From Thalassolituus maritimus (GTDB taxonomy: Bacteria > Pseudomonadota > Gammaproteobacteria > Pseudomonadales > Oceanobacteraceae), in NCBI RefSeq assembly GCF_900156675.1, contig NZ_FTOH01000002.1, forward strand, positions 310,001 to 374,000: a stretch of DNA of 64,000 nucleotides, given 5' to 3'. The position numbers were made by a program, and so were the translations under genes. The stretch's first letter is position 1, and the number at the start of each line of letters is the position of its first letter. Below are positions 33,680-42,811 of the stretch, piece by piece. The notes under the pieces are model-generated. The model ran no database searches. It saw nothing but the letters and a program-made list of their open reading frames with translations, and had not been told where the DNA came from.

Positions 33680-36493
33680 TTAATGCGCCTGTTCCCAGTT
33701 ATCCCCAATACCCACATCCACAATTAATGGCACGTCTAACGCCGCTGCGCATTGCATCTGAGTTTTCAGTTCTACCGCGAAGGTTTCGGCTTGATCTTCG
33801 CGCACTTCCAGAATCAGTTCATCGTGTACCTGCATCAGCAGTTTGGCGTCGTAGCCTGAGGCTGGCAGCCATTCGTGTACACGAATCATTGCCCGTTTAA
33901 TGATGTCGGCGGCGGTGCCTTGCATCGGGGCGTTGATCGCGGTGCGTTCTGCATGCTGGCGGCGCTGGCCGTTGGATGAGCGGATATCCGGCAGGTACAG
34001 GCGGCGGCCGTAGAGGGTTTCAACGTAGCCTTGTTCTTTCGCTTGTTCGCGGGTGTTGTCCATGTATTCGCGCACGCCCGGATAACGCTCGAAGTATTTA
34101 TTCACGTAATCCTGGGCTTCGCCACGGGCAATGCCGAGCTGCTTAGCGAGACCAAATGCCGACATGCCGTAAATCAGACCAAAGTTAATCGCTTTGGCAC
34201 TGCGGCGTTGGTTATCGGTAACGTCGGCTTCGGTTTCGCCAAAGACTTCGGCGGCAGTCGCGCGGTGCACGTCGCGGTCTTCAGCGAAGGCGCTGACTAA
34301 GCCTTGGTCACCTGATAGGTGCGCCATAATACGCAGTTCAATCTGGCTGTAATCGGCCGCGACCAGTTTGTAGCCTTCCGGCGCAATAAACGCCTGACGG
34401 ATTTTGCGGCCTTCTTCTGAGCGGATCGGAATATTCTGCAAATTCGGATCGGTCGAAGATAAACGACCAGTCGCTGCCACGGCCTGATGGTACGAGGTAT
34501 GCACGCGACCGGTTTTGCTGTTCATCATTAATGGCAGCTTGTCGGTGTAGGTGCTTTTTAATTTGGCCAGACCACGGTTCTCTAAAATCAGTCGTGGCAG
34601 TTCGTATTCTTCGGCGAGTTCCTGAAGCACTTCTTCCGCCGTCGATGGCGCGCCTTTTGGCGTCTTTTTGATGATCGGAAGGCCTTGTTTTTCAAACAGG
34701 ATTTCCGCTAACTGTTTTGGCGAACCAAGGTTAAACACCTGACCAGCGCTGTCATGGGCGGCACGCTCTAATTCTTGTAAACGCTGCTCAATCTGGGCGC
34801 TTTGTTCGTGCAGTTTTTCGGCATCAATTAAGGCACCGTTTTCTTCCATCTCGAAAAGCACTGGCATGACGGGCATTTCGATGTCTTTAAAGACTTTGGA
34901 TTGCGCTTTACGGGCAGCCAGTTGTGGCCACAGCATCTGGTGCAGGCGTAGAGTAATATCGGCGTCTTCAGAGGCGTAGGGGCCAGCTTCTTCAATGCCG
35001 ATCTGGTTAAAGGTCAGTTGCTTGGCGCCCTTGCCTGCAATCTCTTCGTACTTAACGGTTTTATGGCCGAGGTATTTGAGCGACAGGCTGTCCATGTCGT
35101 GTTTAGTCGCGACGGAATCCAGCACATAGGATTCAAGCATGGTATCGAATTCCACGCCTTTTAACTGAATGCCGTAGTTCGCCAGAACGTGGGCATCGTA
35201 TTTCATATGCTGGCCGACTTTTTTCTGATTCTTATCTTCTAAAATCGGTTTTAACTTCGCGAGCACCGCATCGCGGTCGAGTTGTTCAGGTGCGCCTGCA
35301 TAGTCGTGGGCCAGTGGCACGTAAGCGGCTTTTCCTGCTTCCACACAGAAAGATACGCCGACTAATTCAGCGTCTTTATAATTCAGTGAGGTGGTCTCGG
35401 TATCGAAGGCGAATAATTCACTGGATTTTAATTGATCGATCCAACGATCAAGGTCGGCCTGTTCGAAAATGATTTCGTACTCGCCTTTGCCGGTGAATAC
35501 GTCGGGCGGCGGGATATTCTCTTCGTCGTCAGTTTCAGATGCTGTTGCCATAGAAGCATTAGAAGAAGAGCTTGTCGCGCTGGCTGCAACTTTAGCGGCG
35601 ACTTCTTCGCCTACTTCATCCGACAGCTCGGCGATCCAAGCTTTAAATTCCATATCGCGGAAAAGGGTGAGTAGAGTTTCCTGATCCGGCTCGGTGCTTT
35701 TTATTTCGGTGAGACCTTGCTCCAGTTCAACGTCGCATTTAATGGTTGCGAGTTCTTTCGACAAGAAGGCCTGGTCTTTGTGTTCTTCGAGTTTTGGTGC
35801 GAGGGTTTTTGCACCCCGGAAACTCAGTTCTTTGACTTTATCGAGGTTGGCGTAAATATCTTCGAGTGAACCTAAACCGGCAACCAGGCCGACGGCGGTT
35901 TTTTCACCAACTTTTGGCACGCCGGGAATGTTATCGACTTTATCGCCCATGAGTGCGAGGTAGTCGATGATGTGCTCCGGCGGTACGCCGAATTTTTCGT
36001 TTACGCCCTCTACATCCATAAACACGTCGTTCATGGTGTTAATCAGCGAGACATGCTCGTTCACCAGCTGGGCCATATCTTTATCGCCGGTGGAGACGAT
36101 CACATCCTGTTTGTGTTCTAACGCCTGTGCGGCAAGGGTGCCGATCACGTCGTCGGCTTCAACGCCGTCGATAATTAACAGCGGCAGGCCCATAGCGCGG
36201 ATGATGTTATGAATCGGTTCAATCTGTTCGCGCAGTTCGTCGGGCATGGGCGGGCGGTGCGCTTTGTATTCCGGGTAGATGTCGTTGCGGAAGGTTTTGC
36301 CTTTGGCGTCGAACACCACCACGACCTGTGAGTCCGGATAATCTTTATTGAGCCGTTTCACCATGCTGATGACGCCTTTGATGGCGTTGGTGTGCAGCCC
36401 TTTGGAGTTGGTCAGCATCGGGATCGCGTGAAATGCACGGAACAGGTACGACGACCCATCAACAAGAATCACAGGTTTTGCGGTCTCAGACAT
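33680..36493 (-). CDS. polA: DNA polymerase I
   Basis: 937 residues with all three activities. The 5'-3' exonuclease/flap domain is at 1-290 (LVDGSSYLFRAFHA, GVEADDVIGT, GDKDMAQLV). The 3'-5' proofreading domain has intact FDTETTSL. Polymerase motifs are A (DYSQIELRIMAHLS), B (RRSAKAINFGLIYG) and C (MQVHDELILEV). A Ser/Ala-rich linker of about 35 residues (around 295-330) separates the two exonuclease domains. It repairs DNA and processes Okazaki fragments. It is divergent from DUF2782-thrB, as in Pseudomonas. Confidence 0.98.
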   Translation of the reverse strand: MSETAKPVILVDGSSYLFRAFHAIPMLTNSKGLHTNAIKGVISMVKRLNKDYPDSQVVVVFDAKGKTFRNDIYPEYKAHRPPMPDELREQIEPIHNIIRAMGLPLLIIDGVEADDVIGTLAAQALEHKQDVIVSTGDKDMAQLVNEHVSLINTMNDVFMDVEGVNEKFGVPPEHIIDYLALMGDKVDNIPGVPKVGEKTAVGLVAGLGSLEDIYANLDKVKELSFRGAKTLAPKLEEHKDQAFLSKELATIKCDVELEQGLTEIKSTEPDQETLLTLFRDMEFKAWIAELSDEVGEEVAAKVAASATSSSSNASMATASETDDEENIPPPDVFTGKGEYEIIFEQADLDRWIDQLKSSELFAFDTETTSLNYKDAELVGVSFCVEAGKAAYVPLAHDYAGAPEQLDRDAVLAKLKPILEDKNQKKVGQHMKYDAHVLANYGIQLKGVEFDTMLESYVLDSVATKHDMDSLSLKYLGHKTVKYEEIAGKGAKQLTFNQIGIEEAGPYASEDADITLRLHQMLWPQLAARKAQSKVFKDIEMPVMPVLFEMEENGALIDAEKLHEQSAQIEQRLQELERAAHDSAGQVFNLGSPKQLAEILFEKQGLPIIKKTPKGAPSTAEEVLQELAEEYELPRLILENRGLAKLKSTYTDKLPLMMNSKTGRVHTSYHQAVAATGRLSSTDPNLQNIPIRSEEGRKIRQAFIAPEGYKLVAADYSQIELRIMAHLSGDQGLVSAFAEDRDVHRATAAEVFGETEADVTDNQRRSAKAINFGLIYGMSAFGLAKQLGIARGEAQDYVNKYFERYPGVREYMDNTREQAKEQGYVETLYGRRLYLPDIRSSNGQRRQHAERTAINAPMQGTAADIIKRAMIRVHEWLPASGYDAKLLMQVHDELILEVREDQAETFAVELKTQMQCAAALDVPLIVDVGIGDNWEQAH

Positions 36494-36586
36494 CTTGGTT
36501 TGGCCTTGAAATCAAAGGAGGACTGACGCTTACCAGCCCTCTCAGGTACACTGGTGTTAACGACGTTATTGGACGGGAAGTCTACC

Positions 36587-36877
36587 ATGAAGATGCCAAA
36601 AACTCTGGCTGTCGGCCTTATCTCTGCGGTTCTCTCCGCTGTAATCTCCGCGAGTGCGCTGGCCGCCGAACCTGCCGGTGAAACAGTGACCATCCGCAAC
36701 GATGGAGACAATACCTACTACGAATTTCGCGTAAACGGCGAGATTGTGGAAATTAAAGTGCAGCCAAAGGTTGGCCCAGCGTATTATCTGACGCCAACTC
36801 AAAGCGAAGCGGAAGAATTTGAGCGCACGGATGCCCCGAATATGCGGGTGCCGAAGTGGGTACTGTTTCGCTGGTGA
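36587..36877 (+). CDS. DUF2782 exported protein
   Basis: 96 residues from the ATG at 36587, with GGGAAG seven bases upstream; an earlier in-frame start adds residues before a clear signal peptide and is rejected. The signal peptide ends SALAAEPAG. The mature part (GDNTYYEFRVNGEIVEIKVQP ... VPKWVLFRW) is the short DUF2782 domain, unknown function. It is conserved between polA and thrB in pseudomonads. Confidence 0.85.
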   Translation: MKMPKTLAVGLISAVLSAVISASALAAEPAGETVTIRNDGDNTYYEFRVNGEIVEIKVQPKVGPAYYLTPTQSEAEEFERTDAPNMRVPKWVLFRW

Positions 36878-36888
36878 CCTGATTTCCT

Positions 36889-37857
36889 ATGGCGGTTTAT
36901 ACCTCTCTGACGACAGCAGATGTATCTGATCTGCTGTCACATTTCGATCTCGGTGAACTGGTGGAATACTCACCGATCAGCGCGGGTATTGAAAACTCCA
37001 ACTATGCAGTGGCTAGCTCACAGGGTGAGTATGTGCTTACTCTGTTCGAGCACCACGCACCGGATGAAGTCCGTAATTTTGTCCGGCTGGCCCGTCATCT
37101 GGGGGAGAAAGATCTGTGCGTCCCGAGTCCGGTGGAAGATGCGTCGGGCGTTTGGCTGCACAGCCTGAAAAACAAACCAACGATTCTTTGTCAGCGTTTT
37201 GCCGGATCTCATCCCGATCAGCTGTCGACAGCACAATGCGAGGCCATCGGTCGCGAGCTGGCGGAGTTTCATCTGGCTTCCAGTGATCTGCCTGATCCGC
37301 GCCACGATGAGCGCGGCTACGATTGGTGGCAGAGTATCGCGCCGGAACTGTCGACTGATCTGGACGCCAGCGACAAGGCGCTGCTAACCGACGAGCTGGC
37401 GTTTCAGCAAGCTCAGCGAGCACAATGGTGTCAGTTGCCTCATGGCTGGATTCACGCGGATCTATTTCATGACAACGCGCTCTTTGATGGCGATGAGCTG
37501 ACCGCAATCCTCGATCTGTACAACGCCTGCGAAGGCGCCTGGCTCTACGATCTGGCGATTGTGGCGAATGACTGGTGTGCTTCTGATGACAGTGGGTTGG
37601 GTGATAGCGGCCTCGACCCAAAGCGCTTCGAGGCGCTCGTCATTGGATATCAAAGTGTCCGCCCGCTGTCGGACTTTGAGACTGGCATGTGGAATACGGT
37701 ATTGAGAGGAGCGGCATTACGTTTCTGGCTGAGTCGTTTGTTGGCAACACGCATCGCGGCGCAGCGTGGCGAGCGTTTGCCCGCCAGCAAGCAGCCGCAG
37801 GAGTACCGTGATCGCTTGCTCTGGCATCGTGCTCATCTCCCCCACACGCACCTCTAA
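36889..37857 (+). CDS. thrB: Homoserine kinase (APH-fold, ThrB type II)
   Basis: 322 residues. The aminoglycoside phosphotransferase-like fold has the N-terminal ISAGIENSNYAV, the catalytic-loop WIHADLFHDNALF and the metal-binding LTAILDLYNACEG (Asp). It phosphorylates homoserine in threonine biosynthesis. It lies 11 bases after DUF2782, so they are probably co-transcribed. Placement beside polA and DUF2782 supports thrB over other APH kinases. Confidence 0.92.
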   Translation: MAVYTSLTTADVSDLLSHFDLGELVEYSPISAGIENSNYAVASSQGEYVLTLFEHHAPDEVRNFVRLARHLGEKDLCVPSPVEDASGVWLHSLKNKPTILCQRFAGSHPDQLSTAQCEAIGRELAEFHLASSDLPDPRHDERGYDWWQSIAPELSTDLDASDKALLTDELAFQQAQRAQWCQLPHGWIHADLFHDNALFDGDELTAILDLYNACEGAWLYDLAIVANDWCASDDSGLGDSGLDPKRFEALVIGYQSVRPLSDFETGMWNTVLRGAALRFWLSRLLATRIAAQRGERLPASKQPQEYRDRLLWHRAHLPHTHL

Positions 37858-37875
37858 CTGAAGGCTGAATATTTA

Positions 37876-38961
37876 ATGCGCTACTTCTCTTGCGACTGTA
37901 CTTCCGCGGATGGCAACCCCGTCGCTCTGTTTTTTGAGAATACGCAGTGTCTGAGCTGCCAGCGGCAAGTCGGTTGGTGTTTTGAAGAGCGCGACATGCT
38001 GGTCTTCGATCAAAATAAAGACGGCGGCTTTCATTACAAAGGCCGTGATTATGTGCCGTGTGCAAATCGTGCGAATGGTGTTTGTAATGCCATGATTCCT
38101 GCCGATACGATCAGTGCAAAGCCCGCACTCTGCTTTGCGTGTCATTTCAACGACAACATCCCAGACCTGAACGTAGATGGCCATGCCGAGCTGTGGGGCA
38201 ATCTGGAAAGAGCAAAACGCCGTCTGCTATTCACACTGGATTCACTCAGTCTACCGATGCCAGACAAACAGCAGTCGCCGGAAGGGCTTAGCTTTCACTT
38301 TATGGCGGATAAAGACGCCAGTGACCATTTCCGCACGCCATTGACGCATGTTGCCGCCGTGTTCACCGGCCACGCACAGGGCGATATCACGATTAACCTT
38401 GCAGAGGCGGATGACGTTGCCCGCCATCGCATGCGCGTCGATATGGGTGAGCAGTACCGGACCTTGCTTGGGCATTTCCGCCACGAAGTCGGTCACTTCT
38501 ACTGGGATTTATTGATAAAACCAGACGAAGCGAAACTGACTCAGTTCCGCGAGATATTTGGTGATCCTGACCTGTCGTATCAGGAGGCTTTGGACAAACA
38601 TTATGCTCGTGATCCTGACGATCAGAGCTGGCGCAGCGAATTCATCAGTGCCTATGCGTCCATGCACCCCTGGGAGGACTGGGCCGAGACGTTTGCGCAC
38701 TATCTGCACATCATCGACACCCTGGAAACTGCCCGTGAGTGGGACCTGATCGATTTCGGCAAGTACGCGGGGTTGACCCTACCTCAGGATGATGGACCCT
38801 GTGATCCGCAGCGATTGATCGATTGCTGGAGTGAGTTCAGTGTGAAGCTCAATGCCCTGAACCGGAGTATGGGGCTCCCGGATGCGTATCCATTCGTGAA
38901 TAACCCGGTGGTGGTCGGTAAATTGAAATGTGTGCACTCTATGCTGAATAAAACTCGCTAA
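37876..38961 (+). CDS. Zinc-binding metallopeptidase with N-terminal zinc ribbon
   Basis: 361 residues. The N-terminal zinc ribbon has paired Cys (CDCTS, CLSCQRQVGWC; later CANRANGVCNAM and CFAC). The C-terminal gluzincin-like domain carries His203-Glu-Val-Gly-His in FRHEVGHFYWD and a downstream acidic EDWAETFAHYLH that may give the third ligand. It belongs to the family named 'putative zinc-binding metallopeptidase'; physiological role unknown. No signal peptide. It is 18 bases after thrB on the same strand. Confidence 0.82.
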   Translation: MRYFSCDCTSADGNPVALFFENTQCLSCQRQVGWCFEERDMLVFDQNKDGGFHYKGRDYVPCANRANGVCNAMIPADTISAKPALCFACHFNDNIPDLNVDGHAELWGNLERAKRRLLFTLDSLSLPMPDKQQSPEGLSFHFMADKDASDHFRTPLTHVAAVFTGHAQGDITINLAEADDVARHRMRVDMGEQYRTLLGHFRHEVGHFYWDLLIKPDEAKLTQFREIFGDPDLSYQEALDKHYARDPDDQSWRSEFISAYASMHPWEDWAETFAHYLHIIDTLETAREWDLIDFGKYAGLTLPQDDGPCDPQRLIDCWSEFSVKLNALNRSMGLPDAYPFVNNPVVVGKLKCVHSMLNKTR

Positions 38962-39085
38962 TCCCGATAGTTGTCCAAAAAGGATACTTTGCGCCGAATA
39001 GTGCCGTTTAGTCCCGGTGTCCTTGCCCGTTTTTCAGGGCGGTTATAAAATCGCGCCGCTATTAAAAAGACAAGCAGGGAATCAT

Positions 39086-39832
39086 ATGAACGTCTTCATA
39101 ACCGGGGGAACTGGGGGTATCGGGGCTGCTCTGGCCAGATACTATCTGAAATACGGTCATCGGGTCGGGGTCTGCGGCGGCGATCATGATGATTTTATCC
39201 GCGCTTTTCCTGATCAGCCTGAACTCGTTGAATTTTACTCGCTCGATGTGACCTCACGCGAATCCTGCATTCAGGTTATTGGTGAGTTTGCTCAGGGTTC
39301 GCTGGATATTCTTATTGCGGCGGCAGGCGTGAATGATGGATCGCCAGTTCAGGGGCGCCCTCTGGATTTTGATCGCTCTAACCTTATTCTGGATGTGAAT
39401 TTGCGGGGCGCGCTCAACTCCGTTGAAGGTGCACTGCCGATGATGCAGGCACAGGGATTTGGCTCAATCGCAATTCTTTCCAGCGCAGCAGGCCTGAATG
39501 GTTTTGGCCAGACTCCAGCTTATTGTGCTTCTAAGGCGGCGGTGAACATGCTGTGTGAAAGCCTGTCACTCCGTTACGCCGATCAGAATATCTCGGTTTC
39601 GGCGATTATGCCTGGTTACATCGATACACCGCTGGCGCGGGCAACGCATCCTGATCTCGAAAAAATGCCATTCCTGATGGACTCTGAACGGGCGGCCCGA
39701 AAAATTGCCCGGGCAATTAAGCGCAGGAAAATGCGTTATGTTTTCCCTTGGCAGATTCGTATGGTTTCCCGTGCGCTGCAGGTAATGCCGCGACCTTTTT
39801 TCCGCAGTCAGTTTAAGTGGAGTGAAAAATAA
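39086..39832 (+). CDS. Short-chain dehydrogenase/reductase
   Basis: 248 residues from the ATG at 39086 (GCAGGGA upstream). The NAD(P) motif is TGGTGGIG, the catalytic Ser is in ILSSAAG, and YCASK gives Tyr/Lys. The C-terminal extension is basic and hydrophobic (RKMRYVFPWQIRMVSRALQ), so it may be membrane-associated. Substrate unknown. The stop overlaps the next SDR start by one base, so the two are translationally coupled. Confidence 0.88.
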   Translation: MNVFITGGTGGIGAALARYYLKYGHRVGVCGGDHDDFIRAFPDQPELVEFYSLDVTSRESCIQVIGEFAQGSLDILIAAAGVNDGSPVQGRPLDFDRSNLILDVNLRGALNSVEGALPMMQAQGFGSIAILSSAAGLNGFGQTPAYCASKAAVNMLCESLSLRYADQNISVSAIMPGYIDTPLARATHPDLEKMPFLMDSERAARKIARAIKRRKMRYVFPWQIRMVSRALQVMPRPFFRSQFKWSEK

Positions 39833-40668
39833 TGGCGATTGTAATCACGGGTGCTTCTACAGGTATTGGATTTTCTCTGGCCGAGCAATTAGCAGGTCAG
39901 GGGTATACCGTCTTCGCAGGTGCCCGTAAGCAGGAAGATCTCAATCGCTTGGGAGATGCTCATGCCAACATACGACCTGTTGCACTGGATGTCTGTAATC
40001 CTGAACAGGTTAATGCATTAGTCGAGTTGCTGCGCAATGAAAATATTAAAGTAGATGCCCTGATTAATAACGCCGGTGTCGCAGTGATTGGCCCTCTGGA
40101 AATTCAGAGTGATGACGATCTCCAGTGGCAAATGGAGACCAACCTGATTGGCACAGCACGCATGATCCGCAGCTTGTTGCCATTTTTGCGCGAAACCAGA
40201 GGGCGGATTATTAATGTCAGCTCGACATCTGGTTTAGTCGCCTGGCCTTTTGCCGGTGCGTACGTAGCGTCTAAATATGCGATCGAGGGATTGAGCGATG
40301 TGCTCAGAGTTGAGCTTCGTCGTTTTGGTATTGAAACGATTCTGATTAATCCGGGAGCAGTGGCCACCCCGTTGTGGGAAAAAACATTTTCGGCGGTGCA
40401 TGAAAAATTAGCGCGCCAGCCTGAAGAAATACGTAAGTTTTATGAAGCCGACTCGAAACGCTCGGAAGACGCGGTGCGCAAAAGCGTCGATAAGGCTGTG
40501 AAACCAGAAGTTGTGGTTAATACAGTGCTTGAAGCCCTGGCAGCAAAAAAACCTAAGCCACGTTATCTGGTCGGCCCCAGCGCGAAAATTCAGTGGTGGA
40601 TGCGGGTGCTTCTGAGCACGCAGTGGTTCGACAAATTAAAATATAAAATTGTCTACGGTGATAACTGA
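39832..40668 (+). CDS. Short-chain dehydrogenase/reductase
   Basis: 278 residues. Motifs are TGASTGIG, NNAG, INVSSTSG and YVASKYA. The C-terminus (PKPRYLVGPSAKIQWWMRVLL) resembles retinol/17-beta-HSD-type SDRs that act on hydrophobic substrates. It is coupled to the preceding SDR by a one-base overlap. Sequence divergence between the two argues for two successive reactions, not recent duplication. Confidence 0.88.
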   Translation: MAIVITGASTGIGFSLAEQLAGQGYTVFAGARKQEDLNRLGDAHANIRPVALDVCNPEQVNALVELLRNENIKVDALINNAGVAVIGPLEIQSDDDLQWQMETNLIGTARMIRSLLPFLRETRGRIINVSSTSGLVAWPFAGAYVASKYAIEGLSDVLRVELRRFGIETILINPGAVATPLWEKTFSAVHEKLARQPEEIRKFYEADSKRSEDAVRKSVDKAVKPEVVVNTVLEALAAKKPKPRYLVGPSAKIQWWMRVLLSTQWFDKLKYKIVYGDN

Positions 40669-40969
40669 TAACGAAAAGAGAGGGTACTTCCGGTGAGAAG
40701 TACCTGACCTTAAGAAAGCTGGCTAAAGCAGGAGCAGATCCGTTGGCGGACGCTGGTGCCCAGATAACTTCCTTCCAGAACAATTTCAAAGCGCCTGTCG
40801 GTCGGGTGTCCGCGTCTTCTTCCCTCTCTGGATATGCCCCGCAACCCAAGCCATTGATAGCATCGCTTTGTGCTCATATTCATCAAGGCCGTTCACTGAA
40901 GTAACGAGCGTTCAATTATCAGGCGCAATTGTGGCTCTGGATATGGCGTCATCTAACCAAGCAGGGAGT
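40669..40969. other. Convergent intergenic stretch with one hairpin
   Basis: It holds an 8-bp inverted repeat (GGTACTTC 40683-40690 with GAAGTACC 40697-40704) shortly after the SDR stop, without a T-run. I see nothing else with support. Confidence 0.5.
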
Positions 40970-41725
40970 TTATCCAGTCGCGTGTGCCAGTCGCCATGAG
41001 AGATCCAGTAACCGAACCTGGGCGCGCGCGTCGGCCATCACTGCACGAAGACTCTCAGGAATGAATGATTCGAACAACGCCTGCTTATTCTCTGGTAATT
41101 GCAGCTGAAGGGCGGCGTAGTCGAGAGACGGGTGGGCCAGTGCTGCGTATTCCCAATCCAGCAGCCAGAATTTACCTTCGCTATCGCGCAGCCAATTCGC
41201 GGGCAAAGGGTCAAGGTGGCACAAGCAGGCGTCATCGGCAGGGAGAGGTACAAGCTGAGACACTTCTTCTTTCAGTCTGATGACAGCTTCTGAATGGCCA
41301 TCGCACTGGGCAAGATACTGAGCGCATGCGGCCTGGACATCGAGAGTATGCAGGTTGGCCCGGGGGCGCTGGGCGTGGACAGTAGAAAGCACTTCCGTCA
41401 CTGCGCGAAGGTCCTCGCTTGAAGGCGCGGCAGCGAGGGGTGTCCCGAGGATAAAATCACGTACCCAATAATCAAGCTCAGACGAGTGATATCTCACCGC
41501 TGGGGTAAGTCCTGCTTTGGCCATATGCTGGTGAATTGCCAGCTCTTCGTCGCGGTAAATACCCAGTGATGTTGCCGTATTATTCAGACGCAGCAGCACT
41601 TCGGTTCCCTCACTGCGGATCAGATAGTTCTGGTTGGTCAGGCCTCCGTGGATGCTCAGGATAGAGTCAGGTGGTGACGCTAATCCCCACTGATGCCACT
41701 CAGCCAGAATCTGTTCAGGAATCAT
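40970..41725 (-). CDS. APH-fold kinase, probable thiamine kinase
   Basis: 251 residues from the ATG at 41725, 11 bases after the PnuT stop. An in-frame GTG at 41737 and a long upstream extension inside pnuT are less likely. It has the choline/aminoglycoside kinase fold: SIHGGLTNQNYLI, catalytic loop LCHLDPLPANWL, metal Asp in WLLDWEYAALAHPSLDYA. As last gene of a TPP-riboswitch operon with thiamine uptake genes, it most likely phosphorylates imported thiamine (ThiK/YcfN role). Function is inferred from context. Confidence 0.8.
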   Translation of the reverse strand: MIPEQILAEWHQWGLASPPDSILSIHGGLTNQNYLIRSEGTEVLLRLNNTATSLGIYRDEELAIHQHMAKAGLTPAVRYHSSELDYWVRDFILGTPLAAAPSSEDLRAVTEVLSTVHAQRPRANLHTLDVQAACAQYLAQCDGHSEAVIRLKEEVSQLVPLPADDACLCHLDPLPANWLRDSEGKFWLLDWEYAALAHPSLDYAALQLQLPENKQALFESFIPESLRAVMADARAQVRLLDLSWRLAHATG

Positions 41726-41736
41726 ATCTAAGCTCA

Positions 41737-42363
41737 CTAAGCAGCCTGAGGTGACGCTTGTTGGGCCTGATAGTCTCTGCGCCATAACAGGTAACCACCC
41801 ACCGCGAGCACGACATAAAATGCCATCAGTACAGCCGTCAGGTAGAGCCCGCGGTCTATATAGAGATAGATTGCTGCAGCGTCGATCACGACCCAGTACA
41901 GCCAGTTTTCCAGTATTTTGCGTGTTACCATCCAGGTCGTGAGTACGGCTCCCCAGGTGGTGAATGAATCCAGATAGGGCAGAGCCGCATTGGTATTGTT
42001 CGTCAGCAGCCATCCACTGATCAGACTGATCAGTACAACACCGCCAATAGCGATGCCATGCTGCTGGATTCCCCAGCGTTGAACCGGGAGGTCGGGTGAT
42101 TCCTGAGAACCATTACGCCAGGCCAGCCAACCGTAAACAGCCATCGCCAGATAGTAAACATTCAGCGCAGACTCCATAACCAGCGACACATCAAAGAAGA
42201 GCCAGCTGAAGATCGCTGTGCTGCCAAAAGCCGCGTACCAGCACCATTGACTCTGACGCATCGCAAGCACCAGATAGGCAACACCCAGAAGTACCGCAGT
42301 GGTCTCCCAGTGACTCATTGTCTGAGCGTATTCAATCGCGCCTGAAATAATGGTGTCGAGCAT
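41737..42363 (-). CDS. pnuT: PnuC-family transporter, thiamine type (PnuT)
   Basis: 208 residues, seven or eight hydrophobic helices, with the PnuC hallmark region WLAWRNG and ENWLYWVVIDAAAIYLY. PnuC-type carriers move vitamin precursors by facilitated diffusion, trapped by a kinase inside. The neighbouring kinase and upstream TPP riboswitch point to thiamine rather than nicotinamide riboside. Inner membrane. Confidence 0.9.
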   Translation of the reverse strand: MLDTIISGAIEYAQTMSHWETTAVLLGVAYLVLAMRQSQWCWYAAFGSTAIFSWLFFDVSLVMESALNVYYLAMAVYGWLAWRNGSQESPDLPVQRWGIQQHGIAIGGVVLISLISGWLLTNNTNAALPYLDSFTTWGAVLTTWMVTRKILENWLYWVVIDAAAIYLYIDRGLYLTAVLMAFYVVLAVGGYLLWRRDYQAQQASPQAA

Positions 42364-42384
42364 GGTGGCTCCCGGTGTTCGTTT

Positions 42385-42447
42385 TTGATCAAAATGAATG
42401 GCGCGCAGTGCGCACCCTACATGCGGTAAGGGCGAGCACTGCTCGCC
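42385..42447. repeat. Two adjacent palindromic elements
   Basis: A GGCGCGCAGTGCGCACCCTACA-like element at about 42400-42421 has the look of the dispersed 'GTAGGGTGCGCACTGCGC' palindromes of gammaproteobacteria (from memory). Next to it is a perfect hairpin GGCGAGC-ACT-GCTCGCC (42431-42447), just after the stop of the preceding operon gene. It may tune relative expression within the operon. Confidence 0.45.
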
Positions 42448-42450
42448 GTC

Positions 42451-42717
42451 TTAGCCGTGGGGGTTCAGCGCCGGGTCAAGATTCACGCCGATAAACTTAC
42501 AGACGAAAATCGCTTTGCCGTAGGTTTCCCAGCTCAGCTTCATTTCATCGCGCAGGGTGTTCATCACCAGCTCGTGGTCGCCGAATACCTGAGTACTCAT
42601 GGTGTTGGTGACCACGGTTAAGCCGTCGATGGTATTCAGACGGTCGATAAAGCTTTTGATCGCCGGGATATAGTCGTCTGCTAATGGGTACTTGCTGATT
42701 TCTACTGAGATTTCCAT
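42451..42717 (-). CDS. Small thiamine-binding protein (YkoF/MTH1187 type)
   Basis: 88 residues: MEISVEISKYPLADDY at the start, then FIDRLNTIDGLTVVTNTMSTQVFGD and a final beta-alpha-beta. This matches the Thiamine_BP/YkoF-like ferredoxin-like fold that binds thiamine or its HMP moiety. There is no signal peptide, so it is cytoplasmic. Lying within the riboswitch operon it may hand thiamine from transporter to kinase. Confidence 0.8.
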   Translation of the reverse strand: MEISVEISKYPLADDYIPAIKSFIDRLNTIDGLTVVTNTMSTQVFGDHELVMNTLRDEMKLSWETYGKAIFVCKFIGVNLDPALNPHG

Positions 42718-42811
42718 AGTGTTCTCCAGTGTTTGATGTGTAGGAGGGAAGCTTCTTCCCGAACACCGTTATTGCCGATGCTCGGGGATAAGATCCTCTC
42801 CTGCATAAAGG

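Noticed and set aside
37037-37621. 194-codon antisense frame within thrB
   Set aside because: Arg/His-rich composition typical of an antisense shadow; thrB has intact kinase motifs.
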